64,000 bases of DNA, taken from Bacteroides neonati. GTDB lineage: Bacteria; Bacteroidota; Bacteroidia; Bacteroidales; Bacteroidaceae. Below the pieces are notes generated by a model that was not told where the DNA came from, searched no databases, and saw nothing but the letters and a program-made list of their open reading frames with translations. The number at the start of each line of letters is the position of its first letter. Positions within the stretch are counted from its first letter, which is position 1. The DNA is taken from positions 382,645 through 446,644 of the forward strand of contig NZ_HG726019.1 in assembly GCF_000499785.1 (NCBI RefSeq), given 5' to 3'. Below, one piece after another: positions 8,754 through 18,455 of this stretch. The translations under genes and the position numbers were made by a program.

Positions 8754-9749
8754 CTATCGTTCGTTATAGATAACCTCGAGTACCGTTTGACCTACCGCCT
8801 TGAGGGTATTCCGGTCGATATGCTCCATGTTATCATTGACGGTATGCCAGGTGTCGCCAAAGCTCGATAGTTCGGCCTCACTTTGGTTGGGCACAATGTC
8901 GATTGTCGGAATCCGGGCAATGCGATTAACGAAGAGATGATCATCGGTCACTGCACCCGTTTTTTCGTCGATAAAGTAGCGTCCGTAGCCCAAGCTATTG
9001 GCTTTTTTAAAGACTTTGGTGTTTACGTCTTTGGCATACTTTTCCGAATAAGCCTCTTTGTAGAAGGTTGCATTTTTACCCCCTACCATGTCAAGTAAAA
9101 TACCGAAGCGGGCATTGTAATTCGCCACATGAGGGTTGCGTGCCCAGTACTGTGCCCCCAAACACCAACTGTCCTCTTTTGCCTCTCCATTGTGGAATTG
9201 CGGTGTGCCGTAATCTTCTGCATCCAGAAAGATCAGGTCGATGCCTAGTTCGGGTTGCTGTTGTTGAATGAGGCGAGCTATTTCGAGCAATACACCTACG
9301 CCGCTGGCACCATCGTTGGCTCCGAGAACAGGGGTGTGGTGATTCTTTTCATCCGGATCATTGTCGGCCCATGGGCGTGTGTCCCAGTGAGCAAACAGCG
9401 CAATACGCTTTTTCGTTTCGGGATTGTAAGAGCCGATGATGTTCCGTGCCTTGAGTAGTGTACCATCGTAGGCTATCAGGTCGGCATATTGATTGGTTAC
9501 TTTGGCACCGAACGTTTCCAGTTGTGCAGCCAGATAGTCGCCACAAGCTATATGTTCCCGGGTGTTGGGTACACGCGGACCGAAATCTACCTGTGCCTTT
9601 ACATACTGATAAGCACTATCGGCATCAAACACAGGAGCCTTTACGGTTTCCTTTTTCACCTCTTCGTCGGTTGTTTTGCTTTTGTTACCGCACGAGAGGG
9701 TCGAAAATAACAACAGTCCCGCCATTAGCATCACATAGTTCTTCTTCAT
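8754..9749 (-). CDS. M28 family zinc peptidase / glutaminyl cyclase-like lipoprotein
   Basis: About 331 residues starting MKKNYVMLMAGLLLFSTLSCG, a lipoprotein signal with its cysteine in LSCG, so the mature protein is membrane anchored. The body is an M28 metallopeptidase fold: HWDTRPWADND supplies the first ligands, GANDGASGVGVLLE the bridging aspartate, and FLDAEDYG the glutamates. A later GAVTDDHLFVNR supplies the final histidine. Bacterial members include aminopeptidases and glutaminyl-peptide cyclotransferases, and sequence reading alone does not separate them. The start at 9749 is chosen over upstream codons because the signal peptide begins there; 9755 is possible. Confidence 0.9.
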   Translation of the reverse strand: MKKNYVMLMAGLLLFSTLSCGNKSKTTDEEVKKETVKAPVFDADSAYQYVKAQVDFGPRVPNTREHIACGDYLAAQLETFGAKVTNQYADLIAYDGTLLKARNIIGSYNPETKKRIALFAHWDTRPWADNDPDEKNHHTPVLGANDGASGVGVLLEIARLIQQQQPELGIDLIFLDAEDYGTPQFHNGEAKEDSWCLGAQYWARNPHVANYNARFGILLDMVGGKNATFYKEAYSEKYAKDVNTKVFKKANSLGYGRYFIDEKTGAVTDDHLFVNRIARIPTIDIVPNQSEAELSSFGDTWHTVNDNMEHIDRNTLKAVGQTVLEVIYNER

Positions 9750-9819
9750 ATCCATCTTTTTTTGTTCAAGCCTCAAAATTAGTGATTTTCGACAGATGAT
9801 GGGCAGATCGAATGAATTA

Positions 9820-10731
9820 TTAACAGATAAAAGATAAATCGACCGATTTCTTTTCCACCGTCAGTTCTACTTCGGCTCCGCAAATAAGCGGCAGATTGTG
9901 AGTGACATGCCCCACCGGGAAGTTAAAACAGATGGGATAATCGTACTCTTTCAACAGATCGGCTAGTGCTCCATATAGGTCTTTGCCCAATGAGCGGTCT
10001 TCTTCGTATTCGGTAAATTGTCCGATGATAAGGCCCGATAAGCGCTCGAGCACTCCACCCAGTTTCAGGTTATAAATCATACGTTCCACTGCATGCGGGC
10101 GTTCACTTACATCTTCGATAAAGAGAATTGTTCCTTCGGCAGGTATGTCATAGGGAGTGCCTCGCAAACCATAGAACACGGATAGGTTGCCCCCTCGCAA
10201 GATGCCCCGGGCGGTGCCGTTGTGGTTTAGCTTATGTCTCTTGCAGCTATAGGTCGGAAGATTGCCAAACAATACGTCGCGCAAATAGGTACAACATGGA
10301 TCGTCGGCAGCCTCGACTGTTAAATGACGCCCCATGGGAGCGTGTAGCGAAGCAAAACCTTTTTCTTGAATCAGGTTATGCAGCGCGGTAATATCGCTGA
10401 AACCAATCAGCCACTTCGGGTATTGAGCGAAGAGTGTAAAGTCGAGTTTGTCGATAAGGTGAATGACCCCATACCCACCTCGGCTACAGAAGATGGCTTT
10501 CACCTCTTTATCATCCATGGCAGTCTGAAGGTCGGAGAGTCGCTGTTTGATGGTTCCGGCATAGCGTCCCGATGAACTGTTTGCGTGTTTGCCCGGGGTT
10601 ACTTTCAGTCCCCAAGATTCGAGACGCTTGCGTGCACCTGCGATAAACGATTTATCTATTTTTCCGGAAGGAGACACGATGACAACCTTGTCGCCTTCGT
10701 GCAGATAGGGAGGTAGGGTCAGGGTATTCAT
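9820..10731 (-). CDS. LD-carboxypeptidase (S66 family, muramoyltetrapeptide carboxypeptidase)
   Basis: A cytoplasmic serine peptidase that removes the terminal D-alanine from muropeptide tetrapeptides during cell-wall recycling. Evidence: VVIVSPSGK near the N-terminus, the nucleophile motif in AIFCSRGGYGV, LIGFSDITAL, SLHAPMG, GNLSVFYGL and GTILFIEDVSE with the catalytic glutamate region, and the final FPVGHVTHN with the catalytic histidine. The frame continues upstream to 10872, but that extension is cysteine-rich and unlike the family and contains the promoter. ATG 10731 gives 303 residues, a normal length. Confidence 0.92.
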   Translation of the reverse strand: MNTLTLPPYLHEGDKVVIVSPSGKIDKSFIAGARKRLESWGLKVTPGKHANSSSGRYAGTIKQRLSDLQTAMDDKEVKAIFCSRGGYGVIHLIDKLDFTLFAQYPKWLIGFSDITALHNLIQEKGFASLHAPMGRHLTVEAADDPCCTYLRDVLFGNLPTYSCKRHKLNHNGTARGILRGGNLSVFYGLRGTPYDIPAEGTILFIEDVSERPHAVERMIYNLKLGGVLERLSGLIIGQFTEYEEDRSLGKDLYGALADLLKEYDYPICFNFPVGHVTHNLPLICGAEVELTVEKKSVDLSFIC

Positions 10732-10749
10732 GTTTTTTAGTTCTTTTTG

Positions 10750-10757
10750 CAAAAATA
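10750..10757 (-). promoter_or_regulatory. -7 promoter element of the LD-carboxypeptidase
   Basis: Minus-strand TATTTTTG, 18 bases before the ATG at 10731. It supports the shorter start for this gene. Confidence 0.5.
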
Positions 10758-10906
10758 CATATTCACTACAGAGTAACACCCATTTTTGCCTAGTTTTTTC
10801 GTCGGTAACTAAAAATATCAAAATGTTAGTGCACCTCTCTATTTTTCTGCTTTCGCATGCATAACATTTCAATCCTTTTTCGGATATTTGCTAAAAATCT
10901 ATCGTT

Positions 10907-11821
10907 ATGGAACCTATTAGAAACTTTGCCCAACTTACATCTCATCTTAAAGCCCTTCATCAACGCAAGCGGATTGTAGTAGTATGTGCCAACGACCCTA
11001 ATACCGAATATGCTGTATCGCGTTCGCTCGAAGAGGGAATTGCCGAATTTATCATGATTGGCGATTCTGCTGCATTGGAGAAATATCCTGCATTGAAAAA
11101 ATATCCGGAGTTCGTACACATCATTCATGTAGAAGATTCCGACGAGGCTGCCCGGCAGGCCGTTCGCATTATTCGCGAGGGAGGAGCCGATATTCTGATG
11201 AAAGGCATCATCAATACCGATAATCTGTTGCACGCTATTCTGGACAAAGAAAAAGGAATTCTTCCCAAAGGCAAAATATTGACGCATCTGTCTATGATGC
11301 AGATCCCTACCTACGATAAGTTTCTTTTCTTTTCCGATGCTGCCGTCATTCCCCGGCCTACTTTGCAACAACGCATTGAAATGATATGGTATGCCATTCA
11401 TACGTGCCGTCGGTTTGGTATTGAGCAGCCTCGTGTTTCGCTCATTCATTGTACCGAGAAGGTAAGTGCCAAGTTTCCCCATTCGCTCGATTACGTAAAC
11501 ATTGTCGAGCTGGCCGAAGCCGGAGAGTTTGGCAATGTTATTATTGACGGGCCGCTCGATGTACGCACCTCCTGCGAGCAGGCAAGTGGTGATATCAAAG
11601 GCATTGTATCGCCTATTAACGGGCAGGCCGATGTACTGATATTTCCCAATATCGAATCTGGAAACACCTTTTATAAATCTGTCGCTTTATTTGCCAAGGC
11701 GGATATGGCAGGCTTATTGCAAGGGCCTATTTGTCCGGTGGTGCTACCTTCGCGTAGCGATTCCGGCCTATCCAAATATTACAGCATTGCCATGGCATGC
11801 CTAACGTGTGGCAATTCTTAA
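10907..11821 (+). CDS. ptb: Phosphate butyryltransferase
   Basis: A 304-residue member of the phosphate acetyl/butyryltransferase family, which exchanges the CoA of an acyl-CoA for phosphate to give acyl phosphate. The C-terminal half has PINGQADVLIFPNIESGN and VVLPSRSDS, typical of Ptb/Pta. The length fits Ptb rather than long Pta. The butyrate kinase gene follows after 27 bases, making the classic ptb-buk substrate-level phosphorylation pair. The substrate may be butyryl- or a branched-chain acyl-CoA; the pair is common in Bacteroidales that are not butyrate producers. Confidence 0.92.
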   Translation: MEPIRNFAQLTSHLKALHQRKRIVVVCANDPNTEYAVSRSLEEGIAEFIMIGDSAALEKYPALKKYPEFVHIIHVEDSDEAARQAVRIIREGGADILMKGIINTDNLLHAILDKEKGILPKGKILTHLSMMQIPTYDKFLFFSDAAVIPRPTLQQRIEMIWYAIHTCRRFGIEQPRVSLIHCTEKVSAKFPHSLDYVNIVELAEAGEFGNVIIDGPLDVRTSCEQASGDIKGIVSPINGQADVLIFPNIESGNTFYKSVALFAKADMAGLLQGPICPVVLPSRSDSGLSKYYSIAMACLTCGNS

Positions 11822-11848
11822 CTAACCACCCATAATTCATCACTCCTT

Positions 11849-12910
11849 ATGAAGATTCTGGTTATCAATCCCGGCTCTACTTCGACGAAGATAGCTGTTT
11901 ACGAGGACGAACGTCCTATTTTGGTTCGTAACATTCGGCACTCGGTCGATGAATTGGCGGCTTTCCACTCGGTGGCCGATCAGTTCGAGTTTCGCAAATC
12001 GCTCGTTCTGTCTCAGCTCGAGAAAGAGGGCATTGCCCTTCAATTTGATGCGGTGATTGGTCGCGGCGGACTGGTGAAACCCATCCCCGGTGGGGTGTAC
12101 GAGGTGAACGATGCGATGAAGAACGATACCGTTCACGCCATGCGTACCCATGCCTGTAATCTTGGGGGATTGATTGCCGACGAACTGGCGAAAGCCATTC
12201 CCGGTTGTCGTGCCTTTATTGCCGACCCGGGTGTGGTCGACGAACTCGACGATGTAGCCCGTATATCGGGTTCTCCGCTGATGCCTCGCATTACCATTTG
12301 GCACGCTCTGAACCAAAAGGCTATTGCCCGACGCTTTGCAGCCGAACGGCACTGTCGCTACGAAGACCTGAATCTTATTATTTGCCACCTCGGCGGAGGT
12401 ATTTCTATCGCTGCCCATCAACACGGCAGGGCGATTGATGCCAATAATGCGCTAGATGGCGAAGGACCTTTCTCGCCCGAACGTGCGGGAACACTTCCGG
12501 CAGGGCAGTTGATCGACCTCTGCTTTAGTGGAACGCTCACGAAAGATGAGTTAAAGAAACGCATCTCGGGAAGAGCCGGACTGACTGCACATCTGGGCAC
12601 AACCGATGTACCCGCTATCATCAAACAGATCGAAGCTGGCGATACGCATGCCGAACTGATACTCAATGCTATGATTTATAACATAGCCAAAGGCATCGGT
12701 GCTGCTGCTACCGTGCTTTACGGTAAGGTTGATGCCATTCTGCTGACCGGCGGTATTGCTCACAATGAGTATGTGGTTTCTCGCCTGAAAGAGCGCGTCT
12801 CTTTTCTTGCCCCTGTTCATGTATATCCCGGTGAGGATGAGATGGAGGCATTGGCACTGAATGCGTTGGGCGCATTGAGAAATGAGCTGCCCGTACTCAC
12901 TTATGAATAA
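11849..12910 (+). CDS. buk: Butyrate kinase
   Basis: A 353-residue ASKHA-fold acyl kinase, which makes ATP from acyl phosphate and ADP. The N-terminus ILVINPGSTSTKIAVYE is the phosphate-1 loop. Also present are VIGRGGLVKPIPGGVYEVN, ICHLGGGISIAAH in the middle, and the adenosine loop ILLTGGIAHNEYVV near the C-terminus. The length is normal for Buk. It is co-directional with ptb and probably ends the operon, as two strong hairpins follow. Confidence 0.95.
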   Translation: MKILVINPGSTSTKIAVYEDERPILVRNIRHSVDELAAFHSVADQFEFRKSLVLSQLEKEGIALQFDAVIGRGGLVKPIPGGVYEVNDAMKNDTVHAMRTHACNLGGLIADELAKAIPGCRAFIADPGVVDELDDVARISGSPLMPRITIWHALNQKAIARRFAAERHCRYEDLNLIICHLGGGISIAAHQHGRAIDANNALDGEGPFSPERAGTLPAGQLIDLCFSGTLTKDELKKRISGRAGLTAHLGTTDVPAIIKQIEAGDTHAELILNAMIYNIAKGIGAAATVLYGKVDAILLTGGIAHNEYVVSRLKERVSFLAPVHVYPGEDEMEALALNALGALRNELPVLTYE

Positions 12911-13022
12911 AAACCGTTTGCTCAGTGCATAAACAAGGATAAATTACACACACTGTACCCTATATCGTGTTTGGAAGGATATACTACTTCTTTTGCTAAA
13001 ACATGGGGGTGTTACTATATAG

Positions 13023-13059
13023 AACATGGGGATGTTTTGTATAGCAACATCCCCATGTT
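13023..13059 (+). terminator. Terminator after ptb-buk
   Basis: A perfect 14-bp stem (13023-13036 with 13046-13059) around a 9-base loop, followed by a T-run. The left arm is preceded at about 12997-13012 by a near-copy of itself, AAACATGGGGGTGTT, a short direct repeat. The rest of the 340-base gap to the SusD gene shows no coding frame. Confidence 0.8.
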
Positions 13060-13143
13060 TTTGTGTATGCAGCTTGATGTGGTTGCCGATACGCTGCCGT
13101 TGGTATTGCATTTATAAATATGCTCTTTGTAGCTAAAAGAAAA

Positions 13144-13171
13144 GGGAGTAATGCCATCCGGCATTACTCCC
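13144..13171 (-). terminator. Terminator of the SusC-SusD operon
   Basis: A perfect 12-bp stem (13144-13155 with 13160-13171) and a 4-base loop. Read on the minus strand it is followed by TTTTCTTTT, so it ends the SusC-SusD transcript, 82 bases after the SusD stop. Confidence 0.82.
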
Positions 13172-13252
13172 TCCAACCTTTTTCCCTATATAAACCAATA
13201 CTACTTTAGAAAAACACTACTAATTAAAATGCTTTACTTATACCTTTGTGAT

Positions 13253-14878
13253 TTAAAAATTATTCTTACCGGCATCCCACCACAAACGGGTTCCGCCGTT
13301 ATCGGCTCCGCCTAACGCACTTACCAAGGCGTTGTACAACGTAGCGTTATCTGTTTTATAACTTTGTGGGAAGAAGATACGGCGTATCATGATGTCGGTG
13401 TCAATCTTCTGACCGGCTACTTTGTCACTGTTGTTGACAACGACTTTGAACAGTTTCGGGTAGCCTGTGCGACGTTGCTCAGCCCAAGCTTCACATCCTT
13501 CGGGATAGATGGCTAACCACTTCTGGGTGATGATTCTTTCTAATTTCTGCTCATTTGTGGCTGCTTCGTCCCACTTGGGAGTAATGGTTGTAGTCGGTTC
13601 TGCGTCAAATGCAGCATTGAAAGCGTCGACGTACTTGCTTGGAGTGGCATTGCTTTGCAAGTAATCGTCTACTCCGGCAGTTCCCCATTGTGAGAAAGAG
13701 GTTTTGACTCCTTCTTCGTAGCATTCTTTGGCTGTTTTGTCAGTGACGTAGCCTCTTAATGCTGCTTCTGCGCGAAGGAACCATACCTCGGCAGCTGTCA
13801 TAATAATGATTTTGTGACCAATCGTGATGGAAGTGGCAGAGTGATTTATGTAACGATTATCAGGTACTCCACTTCCCTGGCGTACACCTTTAAATTTTCC
13901 GGCAATGGGTGACAATTCGGGGATGTTGCCTTGTGCCTCATTCGATCCACCTACTGCCTTTACATAGTAGGCTTCCAGGCGTGGATCTTTATATCCGGTG
14001 ATAAATGACTCCATGCTGGCATTCATATATACCTCACTCCACGCGCTGACACCACCCAACGGATTTCTTATGCCGTATTGACCTACTGTTTCGTTCGCTT
14101 TCTCAAGCACTCCTCCATTGTCCGGATCTAAGGCAGCTTTGGCTTCTTGAGCAGCCAATGTAGGGTTTACATTCGATATGCGCATCGCCAAGCGGAGGCG
14201 TAGTGAATTGGCAAACTTCAGCCATTGAGTATGCGTTCTTTTGCCTTCAGGCATCATAATGTCACTTTCTGCAAAAGTTTCGGCACCTTTATAGTTTTTC
14301 AAGAGAGTGACAGCCGATGCTAAGTCTTCAAAGAAATTCTTGTAAACCTGTTCTTGCGATTCGGGTGCTGCATTGGTTTTACCAAAATTACGATAGAGGA
14401 TAGGACCGTAATAGTCGCTAACCCGATGCATCGTCGTTACTTTTAATATTTTGGTAAGGGCATTAAACAACGGAAATTCTTTCTCGGTATTGAGCTCTTC
14501 GGAGTTTAAGATGATAGGCATACATTGCGAATAGGTAGTAGTCCACATCGCACTCGTCCATCCATCATTAAGCTTGTAAGTCGAGTTCTTGTCGTTAAAA
14601 CTGCCATTCATGTCGTGGAAGTAACCGGCATACATATCAGCCGCCAGGTTTTGCATAACTTGGTACTGCCAATCAGTACCCTCGATACCGGTTTGGTAGA
14701 TGATGCCCTTCTGAATAGTGGCAAACGGAACTAAATTCGTTTGATTGTCATACTTCTGCAATTCATCGGTATAGGCTCCATTGGTGGCATTAAAGTCTTT
14801 AAAACTATCTGTACATGCAGAAAATCCTAAAATGCCGCTCATTAATAATGCGGTGGTGAATTTGAATTTATTTTTCAT
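13253..14878 (-). CDS. SusD/RagB-like surface lipoprotein
   Basis: A 541-residue outer-membrane lipoprotein, beginning MKNKFKFTTALLMSG with a lipobox ending FSAC. SusD proteins act as substrate-binding lids of SusC channels. The C-terminal region contains VWFLRAEAALRGYV and WLAIYPEGCEAWAEQRRTGYP, typical of the SusD-like_2 group. The start at 14878 is chosen because the signal peptide begins there and the upstream extension overlaps the SusC gene. It follows SusC by 13 bases. Together with the ECF sigma and FecR genes upstream it forms a regulated uptake system whose ligand, glycan or other, cannot be read here. Confidence 0.93.
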   Translation of the reverse strand: MKNKFKFTTALLMSGILGFSACTDSFKDFNATNGAYTDELQKYDNQTNLVPFATIQKGIIYQTGIEGTDWQYQVMQNLAADMYAGYFHDMNGSFNDKNSTYKLNDGWTSAMWTTTYSQCMPIILNSEELNTEKEFPLFNALTKILKVTTMHRVSDYYGPILYRNFGKTNAAPESQEQVYKNFFEDLASAVTLLKNYKGAETFAESDIMMPEGKRTHTQWLKFANSLRLRLAMRISNVNPTLAAQEAKAALDPDNGGVLEKANETVGQYGIRNPLGGVSAWSEVYMNASMESFITGYKDPRLEAYYVKAVGGSNEAQGNIPELSPIAGKFKGVRQGSGVPDNRYINHSATSITIGHKIIIMTAAEVWFLRAEAALRGYVTDKTAKECYEEGVKTSFSQWGTAGVDDYLQSNATPSKYVDAFNAAFDAEPTTTITPKWDEAATNEQKLERIITQKWLAIYPEGCEAWAEQRRTGYPKLFKVVVNNSDKVAGQKIDTDIMIRRIFFPQSYKTDNATLYNALVSALGGADNGGTRLWWDAGKNNF

Positions 14879-14891
14879 GGTTACTACAAGT

Positions 14892-17800
14892 TTAGAATGT
14901 AAATTTAATATTGAATCCCATATTTCTGGTAGACGGCATGCCGAATACATCAAGTCCTTGGTTATCATTTCCTACCGAGAGTGTTGCATCCGGATCGAAT
15001 GGAGCATCTTTGTAGAAGAAGAATAAATTGCGTGCTACCAGTGAGATGTCGATTCCACTAAATACTTTTGTTTTAGCAAGGAGCATTTGAGGGAATGAAT
15101 AGCCGATCGAAAGTTCGCGCAAGCGGATATTGGTTCCGTCGTAACGATAGTATTCGGTGGTACCTGTACCACGCTCGCCTACCAACCGATAGAAGCCGGT
15201 TACGTCTGTAATCTTATTGCCTTCCAACTCTACATAGCCGCGTGCTCTGGCTTCTCCACTCTCTTTGCTTACGCCGCGATAATCGAGCTGCGATTGCGTT
15301 AACGAAATAACGTCGCCACCCACACGTGCATCAATGAGGAAATAAAGATTAAACCCTTTGTATGTAAACGTGTTGCTCCATCCTAGAGACCAATCCGGGT
15401 TGGCATTTCCGATATAAGAGCTCTTGTCTGTCTTTACTATGGGCAGTCCCTTCTCTATCTTAATTTTACCATTACTGTCGCGTTCGAAGGTGTTTCCGTA
15501 GATATCGCCTAATGAACCTCCTTCTGTGACTTGCGTTTTATAAGGAATTCCTACTTCGGCTGTTGCATAACTGAACGATTCGTTACCGCCCAAGGAGATT
15601 ACCTCGTTCTTATTGGTTGAAAAGTTGAACATCGTTTTCCAGCGAAACTCGTTGGTCATGACAGGGGTTGCTCCGAGCGATACTTCGACACCATAGTTAC
15701 GGATTTTACCCGCATTGATATAGAGGTACTTCCGTTTTGCGGCTGTTGTATTGACTCTAAGCAGTTGATTTCTTGTGTCGGTACGGTAGTATGTGAAATC
15801 TAAATCAATGCGGTTATTAAAGAACTTCCATTCGGTACCGAACTCAAGTGAAGTACTGATTTCGGGCTTTAAATCTTCGTCGAAGTAATAATCGATGGGT
15901 TTAATTGCACCTCCGGCTAAGATGGTCTGTGCCGGGCTGGTGATACCTATTGGTAAATCATTACCTACCTGTGCCCATGAACCGCGAACTTTACCAAACG
16001 AGATCCATTCGGGAAGTTTGACCGTTTTGTTTATGATCCAGGACAGACCTACCGATGGGTAGAAGAATCCTGTTTTCTCACTTTTTGTATTGGCCAATGT
16101 CGAAGACCAATCGTTGCGTGCTGTTAAATCAAGGTATAAGCTCTCTTTCCAACCAACCTGTGCTGTAGCGAATACGGATTGAATGGCACGTTTTTGGTCG
16201 AGCGTTTCATTGATAAAAGAGGTGCCCTCAATATTCAATAACATATTAGCAACACTAAATACATTTGCTTTATAAAGTCCCGATTTACCCGAATCCAGTC
16301 TTAATGAATTGTATTTGGTTACATTGATGCTACCACCGATTGCCCCATTGACAGACCAATTGTTCCATGTCTTGTTAAACATAGCCAAAGCATCGGCGTA
16401 GGTCATAAACTCTTGGCTATTCAGGTCGATGTATCGTCCGTTCTTATGAGCTATATCAGTGGAAGTACCTGCGTACATCTTCTGTTGAAACTTGTCGTTG
16501 ATAAAGTCGATGTTTCCACGGCCTTGTATCGAAAACCAATCGTTTATTTTTAGGTTGGCACTGATCGATGCAATACCACGATAGCGTTTGTCTTTACTGG
16601 TTACTCTTTCGGTAAGCCAATACGGATTTTGCTCAAAACCATTGGTGGCGGTGTACCAATTTTGCAAGGGCATCTGTCTGTCTCTATCAAATCTTTCGAA
16701 GCCATTGTTGTCTCTATATTCGGATAGATCTTTTCCGCGAGGGAAAGTATATAGACCGATTAACGGATTCATATAGTATCCTCCCGAACTGGGGCGATCT
16801 TTAATCGTTTGCGAAATCAAATTTACGTTGGCATCTAACTTCAACCGGTCATTGAAAAAGCTGGCTGTTTCGCGCAAGGCCAAATTGTGCTTTTGCAACT
16901 TATTTGTATCTATTATACCATTGGCTGTCGTGTTGGCATAAGAGAAGTAGGTTTGCAGCTTGTCGTTTCCTGCCGTCACTGTCAGTGAGTTAATGGCGGT
17001 AACTCCATTGCCGAAGAATTTATCTACATTCTTATAATCGGACATGCTATTATTCTCATCTCCCCAGCTATCTGCTCCTTGCTGACCGTATCGGTTTTGA
17101 AACTCAGGCAGGCAAATAGCTTGATCGACCATTAGGTTGGAAGAGAAGGTTATTCGTTGCATACCTGCTTTGCCTTTTTTCGTCGTAATCAATATCACAC
17201 CGTTGGCTGCTTGTGTGCCATAAAGTGCGGCAGCCGAAGCTCCCTTCAAAATGCTCATGCTCTCAATGTCATCCGGGTTTAAGTTAGAAATACCATCTCC
17301 CGAGTCGCGGTTACCTGCGTCATTGTCTCCACCCATTGCACTGTATGCCTGTTCGTTGATGGAGTTAAGCATGGGCACACCGTCGATAACGTAAAGAGGT
17401 TGGTTGTTTCCATTTACGTAAGAAGAGCGTACGCCGCGGATAGATACTTTGGCAGAGCCACCCAAGCCCGAAGAGTTTTTGGTGATCTGCACACCAGCCG
17501 ATTTTCCTGCAAGGGCGTTAATCATATTGGGGTCTTTAGCCCGTGTTAACTCATTGCCTTCAACCTGTTGAGTCGAGTAGGTTAAAGAGGCTTCTTTCTT
17601 TTTGATACCCATTGCCGTAATTACAACCGTTTCTAAGGCTTGTGCCTCTTCCTGCATTTTTATGTTGAATACCTTTTGTCCGTTTACGGCAATGTTTTGT
17701 GGCAAGTAGCCTATGTACGAAACAACCAGTACAGCATTACCGGGAACGGTTAAGTTGAAGTTTCCATCTAAATCGGTGATGGAGCCATTGCTCGTTCCCT

Positions 17801-18272
17801 TCTCCAATACGTTGGCACCGATGATGGGTTCGCCATTCATGTCGGTTACTTTACCTTTGATTGCTATTTTATTATTCTGCTGTACGGAAGCCGTTGGCTC
17901 GGCTCTTTTCGTGAGCACAATGTTGTTGCCTTCCATTACATACTTTAGTTCGGTGCCTTCAAAAACTTCATCCAATATTTCGGAAACGGCTTTGTTGTTG
18001 GCTTCTACATCGACTGTGCGGCGAATGTCTACGTTCTTTTTGTTATAAACGAAGAGATATTCTGTTTGAGACTCGATCGCTGAAAGTAAGTCGCTTACCT
18101 TCATTTTAGCATGGGGGATGCTAATCTTCACGTTCTGCGAGTGTCCATCCGAGCTGTATGCTTGAAATGAAATGAATAGAAGAAGGAATAGGGTGATCTT
18201 CATGGTTAACAATGTTTGCTTTGATACAAAACTTTTTGGGCAATAATGCCTCAGCAAAGAAATTTTTCTCAT
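14892..18272 (-). CDS. SusC/RagA-like TonB-dependent transporter with N-terminal STN signalling domain
   Basis: A 1126-residue outer-membrane transporter. After a long signal region (about 1-45) it has a secretin/TonB short N-terminal (STN) domain (about 48-125), which in FecA-type systems contacts FecR, then a carboxypeptidase-regulatory-like domain (GKVTDMNGEPIIGANVLEKG), a plug with LETVVITAMGIKK and the SusC signature SVRGVRSSYVNG-like region, and a beta-barrel ending in NMGFNIKFTF with the terminal aromatic residue. The STN domain agrees with the FecR and ECF sigma genes upstream, so induction by substrate through cell-surface signalling is expected. An alternative start is at 18203. Confidence 0.94.
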   Translation of the reverse strand: MRKISLLRHYCPKSFVSKQTLLTMKITLFLLLFISFQAYSSDGHSQNVKISIPHAKMKVSDLLSAIESQTEYLFVYNKKNVDIRRTVDVEANNKAVSEILDEVFEGTELKYVMEGNNIVLTKRAEPTASVQQNNKIAIKGKVTDMNGEPIIGANVLEKGTSNGSITDLDGNFNLTVPGNAVLVVSYIGYLPQNIAVNGQKVFNIKMQEEAQALETVVITAMGIKKKEASLTYSTQQVEGNELTRAKDPNMINALAGKSAGVQITKNSSGLGGSAKVSIRGVRSSYVNGNNQPLYVIDGVPMLNSINEQAYSAMGGDNDAGNRDSGDGISNLNPDDIESMSILKGASAAALYGTQAANGVILITTKKGKAGMQRITFSSNLMVDQAICLPEFQNRYGQQGADSWGDENNSMSDYKNVDKFFGNGVTAINSLTVTAGNDKLQTYFSYANTTANGIIDTNKLQKHNLALRETASFFNDRLKLDANVNLISQTIKDRPSSGGYYMNPLIGLYTFPRGKDLSEYRDNNGFERFDRDRQMPLQNWYTATNGFEQNPYWLTERVTSKDKRYRGIASISANLKINDWFSIQGRGNIDFINDKFQQKMYAGTSTDIAHKNGRYIDLNSQEFMTYADALAMFNKTWNNWSVNGAIGGSINVTKYNSLRLDSGKSGLYKANVFSVANMLLNIEGTSFINETLDQKRAIQSVFATAQVGWKESLYLDLTARNDWSSTLANTKSEKTGFFYPSVGLSWIINKTVKLPEWISFGKVRGSWAQVGNDLPIGITSPAQTILAGGAIKPIDYYFDEDLKPEISTSLEFGTEWKFFNNRIDLDFTYYRTDTRNQLLRVNTTAAKRKYLYINAGKIRNYGVEVSLGATPVMTNEFRWKTMFNFSTNKNEVISLGGNESFSYATAEVGIPYKTQVTEGGSLGDIYGNTFERDSNGKIKIEKGLPIVKTDKSSYIGNANPDWSLGWSNTFTYKGFNLYFLIDARVGGDVISLTQSQLDYRGVSKESGEARARGYVELEGNKITDVTGFYRLVGERGTGTTEYYRYDGTNIRLRELSIGYSFPQMLLAKTKVFSGIDISLVARNLFFFYKDAPFDPDATLSVGNDNQGLDVFGMPSTRNMGFNIKFTF

Positions 18273-18328
18273 ATCTTTGTAATGTGTTAAGTTAATAAAT
18301 TGATTAAGGTCGATTTTTGACTGTTTTT

Positions 18329-18360
18329 GAATCGGAAAGTATGGGGGTACTTTCCGATTC
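18329..18360. repeat. Perfect hairpin in the fecR-susC gap
   Basis: A perfect 13-bp inverted repeat (18329-18341 with 18348-18360) and a 6-base loop. A T-run follows it only on the plus strand, where no gene points into it, so on the transcribed minus strand it is a structured leader of susC rather than a normal terminator. It could limit read-through or protect the susC mRNA end. Confidence 0.6.
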
Positions 18361-18455
18361 TTTTTTTGTGGGGATAAGCTTTTGTTATATTTTCATGGTT
18401 CTTAAATTTTAAGGGGTTTGTACTTTATAAAGGTTATATTGTTCTCGTTTACTTG

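Noticed and set aside
18329..18360. Ordinary terminator between fecR and susC
   Set aside because: The T-run is on the plus-strand side only, while all genes here are read on the minus strand, so I list it as a hairpin and not as a terminator.
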